From positions 1-5,133 of the forward strand of contig JAGLRI010000102.1 of NCBI GenBank assembly GCA_023136395.1: a stretch of DNA of 5,133 bases. Reading direction: 5' to 3'. Positions 1 to 4,945 of this stretch are shown in pieces. The notes under the pieces were generated by a model that searched no databases, was not told the origin of the DNA, and saw nothing but the letters and a program-made list of their open reading frames with translations. A program made the translations under genes and the position numbers. The stretch is from Candidatus Bathyarchaeota archaeon. Lineage in GTDB: Archaea; Thermoproteota; Bathyarchaeia; Bathyarchaeales; Bathyarchaeaceae. Every line of letters begins with the position of its first letter. Position 1 is the first letter of the stretch.

Positions 1-189
1 ACTATTATAAGCTTCGTTAAGGTTGTTAAAAAACCCCATGTAAAACCCATTCAACTAGTCTCCAAGAGTGAGGTAGACATTGAGAAGTATGTGGATTACA
101 TGCAATCAACCTTCGATCAGATTTTCGATGCGTTAGATTTAGACTTCAACGAAATAATTGGGTTAACTAACCTTGAACGCTGGATTTAA
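1..189 (+). CDS. C-terminal 62 codons of an unidentified protein (5' end outside window)
   Basis: Frame 1 is open from the first base to a TAA at 187-189 and carries no credible start, so this is the tail of a gene beginning to the left. The tail opens with a hydrophobic stretch (TIISFVKVV), followed by KPIQLVSKSEVDIEKYVDY, then an amphipathic helix-like part (STFDQIFDALDLDFNEIIG), and ends in LERWI. Its composition (acidic and aliphatic, good codon use) looks like real protein, not chance. The pattern of a beta-strand, a 'VDIEKYV' segment and a final helix reminds me of the C-terminal end of archaeal family B DNA polymerases, but no catalytic motif lies in this part. That reading is only a weak guess. 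It is co-directional with pckA, but the 438-nt gap and the promoter-like sites in it argue against one operon. Confidence 0.7.
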   Translation, partial: TIISFVKVVKKPHVKPIQLVSKSEVDIEKYVDYMQSTFDQIFDALDLDFNEIIGLTNLERWI

Positions 190-270
190 AACGACACCTT
201 TACTATGCATAAATGCTTATCCTTTAACGCGATCGGTAGACAACTTAAAAACAAGTACCTGTTTGAACAA

Positions 271-331
271 TACTAACGGTTAAGTAGTTATGTTAAATAA
301 AAATACTAAAAAGACTTAATTGTTGTTAGTA
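271..331 (+). repeat. Nested inverted repeat (possible RNA stem-loop)
   Basis: The outer arms TACTAAC (271-277) and GTTAGTA (325-331) are perfect complements, and the inner arms TTAAGT (280-285) and ACTTAA (314-319) are too, giving a 61-nt element with a large A-rich loop. In RNA this would be two short helices separated by an asymmetric internal loop (2 nt and 5 nt). It begins about 80 nt after the end of the upstream gene and is followed by AAAATTTT. It could be a 3'-end structure of the upstream transcript or part of a small RNA. The arms are AT-rich, so chance formation is possible. Confidence 0.3.
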
Positions 332-420
332 AAATTTTGGAAAACTTCAATCTTTTTCAAGATTCTTCGCTAAGGCGCGTGCGCACTTCATTCATGGATA
401 AGAGTGGCTTAACAGTTTGT

Positions 421-435
421 TCCATTAATAATGGA
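421..435. promoter_or_regulatory. Perfect 15-bp palindrome, candidate operator for pckA
   Basis: TCCATTA and TAATGGA form 7-bp arms around a single central A. The site lies about 40 bp upstream of the better TATA-like box (474-480), a place where archaeal activators or repressors often bind. The one-base centre suits binding by a dimeric winged-helix or ribbon-helix-helix protein better than an RNA hairpin. The regulator is not encoded in the window, so the role is inferred from symmetry and position only. Confidence 0.4.
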
Positions 436-466
436 GTTTTCATTAAACATGCATGCATAACGCTTC

Positions 467-480
467 TTTAAAGCTTATAT
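467..480 (+). promoter_or_regulatory. Candidate BRE/TATA promoter for pckA
   Basis: TTTAAAG followed by CTTATAT resembles an archaeal TFB-recognition element plus TATA box. Transcription would start about 25 nt downstream, near 503, leaving a leader of roughly 125 nt before the pckA ATG. The heptamer CGCTTCT flanks it on both sides (461-467 and 481-487), exactly 20 bp apart, which may be a binding site overlapping the promoter. A second box lies at 508-513, so the choice is not settled. Confidence 0.4.
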
Positions 481-502
481 CGCTTCTAATATTGATAATA
501 GT

Positions 503-513
503 AAAAATTATAA
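503..513 (+). promoter_or_regulatory. Alternative TATA-like box upstream of pckA
   Basis: AAAAATTATAA looks like an A-rich BRE joined to a TTATAA box. A start about 25 nt downstream would fall near 537, giving a leader of roughly 90 nt and placing a short frame (540-608) right at the transcript's 5' end. It competes with, or supplements, the box at 474-480. Confidence 0.3.
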
Positions 514-627
514 GGATGTCTATAATCCATAGTTAGCCTATGCAAGATCTTCAGGATAATTACTGCACCTACATACCGAGAACAATCAAATCCACGACCA
601 GAAAGTGAAAAAATAGAGGTTGTACTA

Positions 628-2220
628 ATGTCTAATTTTAACCTTGAAGAATTTCCTAAAACTGTTTATCGAATTCAGAGAAAAGCAACAGATGAAAACA
701 GGTTGCTGAAGAATCCATCTGCTGAAGAATTAATTCCATTTATAGAAAAGGAGTCAGACGTCAGAAAAACCATTTATGGAAATTATGTTGGTAGAAGTGA
801 ACCTACTTCTCGAGCAGCTATGTTTACCAAGAATAGTGTTGACCATCCTTTCGGTGAAGAAGAAAGAAAACTTTTAGCTCAATGTGAAAAAGTTTTAGCT
901 AAAGAAAAATTAATTTCTGTTGATAGGATTGTTGGTAATAAAAAAAGTGGAGTTGTAGTTAGGTTACTCGTTCCTGAACGATTTTCCCACATTGCCTATG
1001 GAGGCAAGAATCTTTTTTTACCACTAAAAGAAGCGGTTGAGGAGCCAACTTATCAAATCGTATTTTTTATTGACGAAGCTTTCGAAGCTAATAAATCAAA
1101 GAGACTTCCTCAAAAAGATATTACCATAAGATTAGCTATGCTTGAAGATGGTAGGTTTGTTAAAATAATTAGGAACAGCAATTATATTGGTGAATATAAG
1201 AAGGGTGTTTTTGCTGCAGAGGATTGGTTTGCTAAGACTAAAAGGGGTGGGATTTTCTTACATGCGGGTTGTAGAGAGGATTATCTTCTTTCAACGCATG
1301 GGGATTACCGAACTGTCAGAACATTACTTTTAGCCTTGAGTGCAAATGGGAAAACAACCACAACCTGTAGGATACTGGCGAGAAAAGGAAAGGAAAAATC
1401 GTGGCTCATTCAAGACGACGGTGGAACTTTAATGCCAAACGGTTCTTTTCATGGCTTTGAAGCGGGAGGAGTATATGTTAAAGCAGAGGGAGTAAATCCC
1501 GGAGATCAACAAGCAATATACTATGGCTTATTAAAACCAGAAACATTCTGTGAGAATATCTATGTTAACGAAGGCGGACACTTTGACTTCTTCAACCTAG
1601 AAATAACATCGAATGGAAGAGCAGTTATCCTGAGAAGAGATTTTATGCACGCCAGCCCCTATATCGCGGTTGATAAGGTCGATAATTTGATTCTTATCAC
1701 TAGAGGGTCATTAATCCCTGCGATATCAAAATTAACCTTGGAGCAAACGGTTGCTTCAATGATTTTGGGGCAAGCAATGGAATCATCTGCAGGTGATCCA
1801 ACTCGAGCAGGAGAGATTAGAAGCGAATTCTTCTATGATCCCTTTGTAGCGGGCGATAGAGCAGAGCACGCAAACAAATTTTATGAAATATTGAAAGGCC
1901 TACCTCGCATGAATTATTTTCTTTTAAATACCGGAGGAATTGGCGAAGGTGAACTCTATAAAGAAATTAAACTAGAACATACAATGGGTATACTTGATTC
2001 TCTATTAAGGGGAGGACTTGAAGATTGGGTAGATTCACCCACAGGTTTTAAGGTTCCAAAAGCCATAAGAATGGTTGATAACATTTACTTACATCCCGAA
2101 AAGCTCTACTCAAAAGCCGAATTTGAAGAAAAACAAAAAGAAATCAACAAGATCAGGCAAAAAGCCATTAAAGAAATTGGAAACAAGCTACATCCAAATA
2201 TACAAAGTCAATTATTTTAA
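628..2220 (+). CDS. pckA: Phosphoenolpyruvate carboxykinase, ATP type
   Basis: PEPCK converts oxaloacetate and a nucleoside triphosphate to phosphoenolpyruvate, CO2 and the diphosphate in the cytoplasm. It feeds gluconeogenesis and can run in reverse as an anaplerotic step. At 530 aa it is close to the E. coli enzyme (540). Counterparts of E. coli active-site residues can be placed by eye: Arg56 in YVGRS (Arg65), Tyr186 and Lys191/Lys192 in YIGEYKKGVF (Tyr207, Lys212/213), His212 (His232), Ser238/Lys242/Thr243 in the P-loop, Asp263-Asp264 (268/269) and Arg331 (Arg333). GFEAGGVYVKAEG (276-288), CENIYV (308-313), SKLTLEQT (367-374) and NTGGIGEGE (434-442) also match ATP-type blocks. The P-loop LSANGKTTTT departs from the usual GLSGTGKTT. 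GAGGT at 616-620, 7 nt before the ATG, supports the start, although the frame stays open upstream to about 526. It is convergent with thrS (72-nt gap) and sits alone behind a long control region. Family assignment is secure; nucleotide preference is less so. Confidence 0.93.
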   Translation: MSNFNLEEFPKTVYRIQRKATDENRLLKNPSAEELIPFIEKESDVRKTIYGNYVGRSEPTSRAAMFTKNSVDHPFGEEERKLLAQCEKVLAKEKLISVDRIVGNKKSGVVVRLLVPERFSHIAYGGKNLFLPLKEAVEEPTYQIVFFIDEAFEANKSKRLPQKDITIRLAMLEDGRFVKIIRNSNYIGEYKKGVFAAEDWFAKTKRGGIFLHAGCREDYLLSTHGDYRTVRTLLLALSANGKTTTTCRILARKGKEKSWLIQDDGGTLMPNGSFHGFEAGGVYVKAEGVNPGDQQAIYYGLLKPETFCENIYVNEGGHFDFFNLEITSNGRAVILRRDFMHASPYIAVDKVDNLILITRGSLIPAISKLTLEQTVASMILGQAMESSAGDPTRAGEIRSEFFYDPFVAGDRAEHANKFYEILKGLPRMNYFLLNTGGIGEGELYKEIKLEHTMGILDSLLRGGLEDWVDSPTGFKVPKAIRMVDNIYLHPEKLYSKAEFEEKQKEINKIRQKAIKEIGNKLHPNIQSQLF

Positions 2221-2292
2221 TAAAACTGAATCCCAAACAAAGTAGAAACTATCCAGAACGATTTTAGTGATTAGGCTCAATTGCTAACGCGG

Positions 2293-4170
2293 TTATGTAC
2301 TAATATATGTTGAAAATCGGGGTCTTTTGGACAAAAACTTTGGAAGGTTTAAAGGTTTGAAAGGTTTATTTCTTGTTTGGTCATTTATCTCCTTTACTAA
2401 CTCTTGAATTTTCATTTTCCTAATCTTTCTAGTTTTTCTATCTCTTATTGGAATGGTTTCAGAATCGATTTCCCTTTGACCAAACATTAGAATGTAGCTG
2501 ATCCATTCCATCTCTGCCTCCCTAACTTTCTTCTGCACCGTTATTGGTCTGTCATCTATATCGACTCTTATTTTATGTTCTTCAATTTCATCAGCAATTT
2601 TTTCGACGTCCTTAATGAATTTATCAGAAACAGGGATCACTCTAATTTGAGTTGGAGAAAGCCAAAGGGGTAAAATTGGGACTCTACCCATTTGCTGATC
2701 TCTATATGCCTTTTCTAGCATCGCATAAACGCATCGTTCAATAGCGCCGCTTGGGGAACAGTGTAAAATTAAGGGGTGCTGCTTCTCCCCTTTTTCATCA
2801 ATGTAGGTGATATTATATCTCTTGGCATTTTCAATGTCGATCTGATCCGTTGAGAGGGCGGATCCTTTATCTAAGTTGTCTATAAAGTTGAACTCCCATT
2901 TTAGAATAAAATAGAAGAACCTATTTTCCCACATCTCAACTAGAACAGGTTTATCAAATATTTTTACTAATGAAATAATGAACTCCTCGTTTTCTTCAAA
3001 AAATTCTTTGGTGAATCTTATCGCCAACTCGTAATCTTTTTTGTCTAGTTCTAAACCTTCCTCTAAAGTCTTCATACACAACTCGAATCTGGTGACGAAT
3101 TCTTTCTTCGCTTGATCTAAATCGGCGCATAATGAATGACAATCTGGCATAGTAAATGCCCTCAGTCTCCTTAATCCAACCAGTTCACCACTTTTTTCCC
3201 TTCTGAAACTATACTTAGTTAATTCGTAAATTTTCAGAGGAAGTTGGCGATAAGAAAATTGAGCGTCGTGAACCATTAGAAATTGGCCAAAACATGCGCT
3301 GAACCTTAAGAAAAATTCTTTATCACCCGATTTTATGGTATATTGTCTTGCAGGAAACCTGTCAAGATAGCTTGCCAAGCTCGGATGTTGAAAATCATAC
3401 ATAATGGGAGTTTCAACCTCCATAGCTCCGTATTCTATTACCTTTTGCGTCACAAAATCTTCCAGCAAAGACTTGATCAGGCTTCCCTTTGGATACCATC
3501 TGAAATTCCCCTGATCACTCCCAGGTTCATAATCCGCAATTTCCAATTTTTTCATCAAGATTACATGCGGTGGAACCTGTTGTACTGCTCTAACCTTCGC
3601 CGTCTCATATCTAGCAAACTTTTCTAGAGTTATATGCTTGGTGAAGTCAAACGCTTCTAATTGGATTAATTTCCCATCCGTTTGCATGATAAACCAGGAA
3701 GATTTTAGCTTCTTCTCTGCTTCCAAAGCCTCTGAGACAATCTCCTCTGTCTTTACTTCGCTTGACGAAATTACTCTAAATTGCTCAGCTAAAGGATGGC
3801 CTTTAATCGATATTGAGAACTGTTTATTCCAGCCAAAGGGAGTTCTGTAAGTTTCTATGTTGAGTCTCTTTGCACTTCTCTCCATCTCTTTGATTACTTT
3901 CAGGGCATCAAATGGTTTTGCTAAATTGCTACTTAAATGGGCATATGGATAAATAAGGAGTCTATTAACCTTCAGTTTTTCAAGAGATGATTTCACTTCT
4001 TTTACTGCTTTTCTAGCGGATGCTTCATCATCTTTCTCCTCAACAGAAGTGAACAAAACAACTAACTCTTCGAGTCTATGCTCTGTTTTTTCGCATTCTT
4101 CGGCTATTTTTGCTTCCTTTTTTATCGGTTTATACTCTATAAAATTAGAATGCAGTTGGAGTATACGCAA
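2293..4170 (-). CDS. thrS: Threonyl-tRNA synthetase, archaeal type with N-terminal editing domain
   Basis: This enzyme attaches threonine to tRNA-Thr and removes mischarged serine. Length (625 aa) and layout fit the full archaeal enzyme. Residues 1 to about 145 form the D-aminoacyl-tRNA-deacylase-like editing domain, with YPYAHLSS (74-81, His78) and WNKQFSISIKGHPLAE (114-129, Lys123) at the expected pocket. A class II catalytic core spans roughly 205-500: motif 1 near METPIMYD-like EVETPIMYD (251-259), motif 2 with FRRE (322-325), motif 3 SGAIER (474-479). The zinc triad is Cys293, His345 (PDCHSLC) and His470 (LILHCSPSG). The anticodon-binding domain covers about 505-625, ending in the typical KPFKPLNLPKFLSKRP. 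Editing and synthesis are thus in one chain, unlike the split ThrRS of some Crenarchaeota. The start is TTG, chosen because the family begins MR(I/V)L..HS and a strong SD lies 7 nt upstream. It probably has its own promoter between it and the zinc-finger gene. Confidence 0.96.
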   Translation of the reverse strand: MRILQLHSNFIEYKPIKKEAKIAEECEKTEHRLEELVVLFTSVEEKDDEASARKAVKEVKSSLEKLKVNRLLIYPYAHLSSNLAKPFDALKVIKEMERSAKRLNIETYRTPFGWNKQFSISIKGHPLAEQFRVISSSEVKTEEIVSEALEAEKKLKSSWFIMQTDGKLIQLEAFDFTKHITLEKFARYETAKVRAVQQVPPHVILMKKLEIADYEPGSDQGNFRWYPKGSLIKSLLEDFVTQKVIEYGAMEVETPIMYDFQHPSLASYLDRFPARQYTIKSGDKEFFLRFSACFGQFLMVHDAQFSYRQLPLKIYELTKYSFRREKSGELVGLRRLRAFTMPDCHSLCADLDQAKKEFVTRFELCMKTLEEGLELDKKDYELAIRFTKEFFEENEEFIISLVKIFDKPVLVEMWENRFFYFILKWEFNFIDNLDKGSALSTDQIDIENAKRYNITYIDEKGEKQHPLILHCSPSGAIERCVYAMLEKAYRDQQMGRVPILPLWLSPTQIRVIPVSDKFIKDVEKIADEIEEHKIRVDIDDRPITVQKKVREAEMEWISYILMFGQREIDSETIPIRDRKTRKIRKMKIQELVKEINDQTRNKPFKPLNLPKFLSKRPRFSTYIST

Positions 4171-4177
4171 AGAGTAA

Positions 4178-4183
4178 CACCTC
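4178..4183 (-). promoter_or_regulatory. Shine-Dalgarno site fixing the TTG start of thrS
   Basis: On the minus strand GAGGTG precedes the TTG start codon (4170-4168) by 7 nt and matches the archaeal 16S rRNA anti-SD (CACCTC). It decides the start, since no ATG or GTG at this position would give the conserved MRILQLHS beginning. Confidence 0.8.
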
Positions 4184-4224
4184 GTCCTTAATCCTAAGCT
4201 GTTCAGATATTTTAGTGTTCACCA

Positions 4225-4232
4225 GATATATG
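4225..4232 (-). promoter_or_regulatory. Candidate TATA box for thrS
   Basis: The minus strand reads CATATATC here, inside the 99-nt gap between the zinc-finger gene and thrS. A start about 25 nt downstream would be near 4203, giving a leader of about 30 nt that includes the SD. Together with the terminator-like hairpin just before it, this suggests thrS is transcribed on its own. Confidence 0.35.
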
Positions 4233-4248
4233 TATCAACGAATTTAGG

Positions 4249-4270
4249 AAAAAGGATATTCCTCCGGAAT
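4249..4270 (-). terminator. Hairpin plus T-tract after the zinc-finger gene
   Basis: Read on the minus strand, ATTCC-GGA-GGAAT folds as a 5-bp stem with a 3-nt loop, then ATCC and TTTTT. It begins at the stop codon of the zinc-finger gene. The form resembles an intrinsic terminator, though the stem is short and archaeal termination mostly depends on the T-tract alone. It would separate this gene from thrS. Confidence 0.4.
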
Positions 4271-4482
4271 CACGTTCGATATCTCCACTTTTCAATTTTT
4301 TTTTCTTGTTTTATTTTTGGACTCCTACGGTACTCTTTGTAGTGATCCTTACAAATGTATGCTCGCCTTGCTTCATCTACCTTTAATCCAGAAGAGCTTA
4401 TCTTCTCATTTGAGAGAGAACGAATCGCTTGTTTATCACATCCAGCAACGCTACATTTTACACCCTTAGCAATTCTCCCCAT
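4270..4482 (-). CDS. Small zinc-finger-like protein of unknown function (70 aa)
   Basis: A compact basic protein with Cys10-x4-Cys15 in KCSVAGCDK and Cys44-x2-His47 in ICKDHYKEY, a spacing that could hold one zinc ion as a CCCH treble-clef-like or small zinc-ribbon fold. The N-terminus MGRIAKGVKC and the end EKWRYRT look like a conserved archaeal family I recall only as 'hypothetical protein', so no function is assigned. Lysine- and arginine-rich flanks (48-70) would suit binding to RNA, ribosome or DNA; that is inference. The start is supported by GAGGT at 4490-4494, 7 nt before the ATG. It is transcribed divergently from eS26 out of a shared 148-nt region and lies 99 nt upstream of thrS, so a translation-related role is plausible from context only. 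Confidence 0.85.
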   Translation of the reverse strand: MGRIAKGVKCSVAGCDKQAIRSLSNEKISSSGLKVDEARRAYICKDHYKEYRRSPKIKQEKKIEKWRYRT

Positions 4483-4543
4483 AAAGGAAACCTCAGATTA
4501 CTGTTTATAACAACTAGGAAACATTTTAGTATTCTTATCCTGA

Positions 4544-4549
4544 AATAAA
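4544..4549 (-). promoter_or_regulatory. Candidate TATA box for the zinc-finger gene
   Basis: The minus strand reads AAAAAATTTATTTC across about 4556-4543, an A-rich BRE-like stretch followed by a TTTATT box. A start about 26 nt downstream falls near 4520, leaving a leader of about 37 nt that contains the SD at 4490-4494. Confidence 0.45.
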
Positions 4550-4585
4550 TTTTTTGATTACACCCTATAGATTGAAAAAGTAGAG

Positions 4586-4593
4586 TTAATAAA
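4586..4593 (+). promoter_or_regulatory. Candidate TATA box for rps26e
   Basis: TTAATAAA preceded by purine-rich GAAAAAGTAGAG suggests a TATA/BRE pair. The start would fall near 4613-4616, giving a very short leader just reaching the SD at 4619. CTATAG at 4564-4569 is an alternative that would give a longer leader. The almost palindromic TTGTTTGAACAA (4595-4606) lies between this box and the predicted start, a position where a bound protein would block transcription. Confidence 0.35.
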
Positions 4594-4618
4594 CTTGTTT
4601 GAACAATAAATAATGATT

Positions 4619-4623
4619 GAGGA
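4619..4623 (+). promoter_or_regulatory. Shine-Dalgarno site selecting the TTG start of rps26e
   Basis: GAGGA ends 7 nt before the TTG at 4631, the same spacing seen for pckA, thrS and the zinc-finger gene. It lies inside the longer frame that would start at ATG 4613, whereas that ATG has no SD of its own. Confidence 0.65.
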
Positions 4624-4630
4624 AATAATA

Positions 4631-4915
4631 TTGCCCGTGAAGCGAAAGTCTAGAGGTCGAAGTAAGGGTGGGAAGGGTAGAAGCGGTATGGTTCAGTGTA
4701 GTCTGTGTGGACAGCTTGTACCTCGAGACAAGGCCAAGAAGATGTCTCGTCGTACGTCCTTAGTGGATTCCACTTTATATAAAGAGCTTCGTCAAAAGGG
4801 TGCACACATCACTAGTTCGGTTACGATAAAATTTTACTGCGTTTCGTGTGCAGTGCATCGTGGCGTAGTAAAAGTTCGCTCCCGAAACGACAGGAAAAGT
4901 CGTGGAAGAAGGTAA
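4631..4915 (+). CDS. rps26e: Small ribosomal subunit protein eS26
   Basis: eS26 is a zinc-binding protein of the 30S subunit near the mRNA exit channel, shared by eukaryotes and part of the archaea. From the TTG the protein is 94 aa and begins PVKRKSRGRSKGGKGR after the initiator, matching the family's basic N-terminus (MPxKRxxRGRxKGG). VQCSLCG (Cys23, Cys26) and FYCVSCAVH (Cys70, Cys73) supply the four zinc ligands, and a basic tail closes it. A start at ATG 4613 would add six residues (MIEEII) that are acidic and hydrophobic, unlike the family, so 4631 is preferred; a leaderless start at 4613 remains possible. The gene stands alone on this strand, divergent from the zinc-finger gene and convergent with the lipid synthase gene 30 nt away. 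eS26 is generally absent from Euryarchaeota, which is useful for placing the organism. Confidence 0.95.
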   Translation: MPVKRKSRGRSKGGKGRSGMVQCSLCGQLVPRDKAKKMSRRTSLVDSTLYKELRQKGAHITSSVTIKFYCVSCAVHRGVVKVRSRNDRKSRGRR

Positions 4916-4945
4916 TTTTAACGTTTATAGAATAAAAAGTCTAAA

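Larger units (their letters stand above)
190..627. other. 438-nt non-coding region upstream of pckA, rich in symmetric elements
   Basis: No open frame of useful length crosses this stretch on either strand, and I see no tRNA T-loop signature, C/D-box pair or rRNA piece. It contains a nested inverted repeat (271-331), a small 6-bp hairpin AATCTT/AAGATT with a 4-nt loop (349-364), an 8-bp palindrome GTGCGCAC (379-386), a 15-bp palindrome (421-435), a 10-bp palindrome ATGCATGCAT (449-458), two TATA-like boxes (near 474-480 and 508-513), a CATAG/CTATG stem (528-542) and an 8-bp palindrome AAGATCTT (544-551). The most economical reading is a regulated promoter and leader for pckA, possibly with the transcript end of the upstream gene at its left side. 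A small RNA gene inside it cannot be ruled out. Confidence 0.6.

Noticed and set aside
205..273. Short frame starting at ATG 205
   Set aside because: Only about 19 codons, no SD, and it stops in an unstructured place; more likely part of a promoter-like element.
379..386. GTGCGCAC palindrome in a locally GC-rich patch
   Set aside because: Eight bases of self-complementary sequence is common by chance and the position far from the promoter gives no added support.
190..627. A tRNA, C/D-box RNA or riboswitch hidden in the long gap
   Set aside because: I found no T-loop GTTCGA-like sequence, no C box (RTGATGA) with D box (CTGA) and no known riboswitch core by eye. An unknown small RNA is still possible.
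526..627. N-terminal extension of PEPCK
   Set aside because: The frame is open from about 526, but the SD at 616-620 sits at the standard distance from ATG 628 and the length already fits the family.
2221..2292. Bidirectional terminator between pckA and thrS
   Set aside because: No stable stem and no T-run of five or more on either strand; only a 4-bp TAAC/GTTA stem overlapping the thrS stop.
3343..3627. Open frame of 94 codons on the + strand
   Set aside because: It lies wholly antisense to the thrS catalytic region, has no SD and no recognisable protein pattern.
3638..3850. Open frame of 70 codons on the + strand
   Set aside because: Antisense shadow of the thrS editing-domain end; composition follows from the opposite strand.
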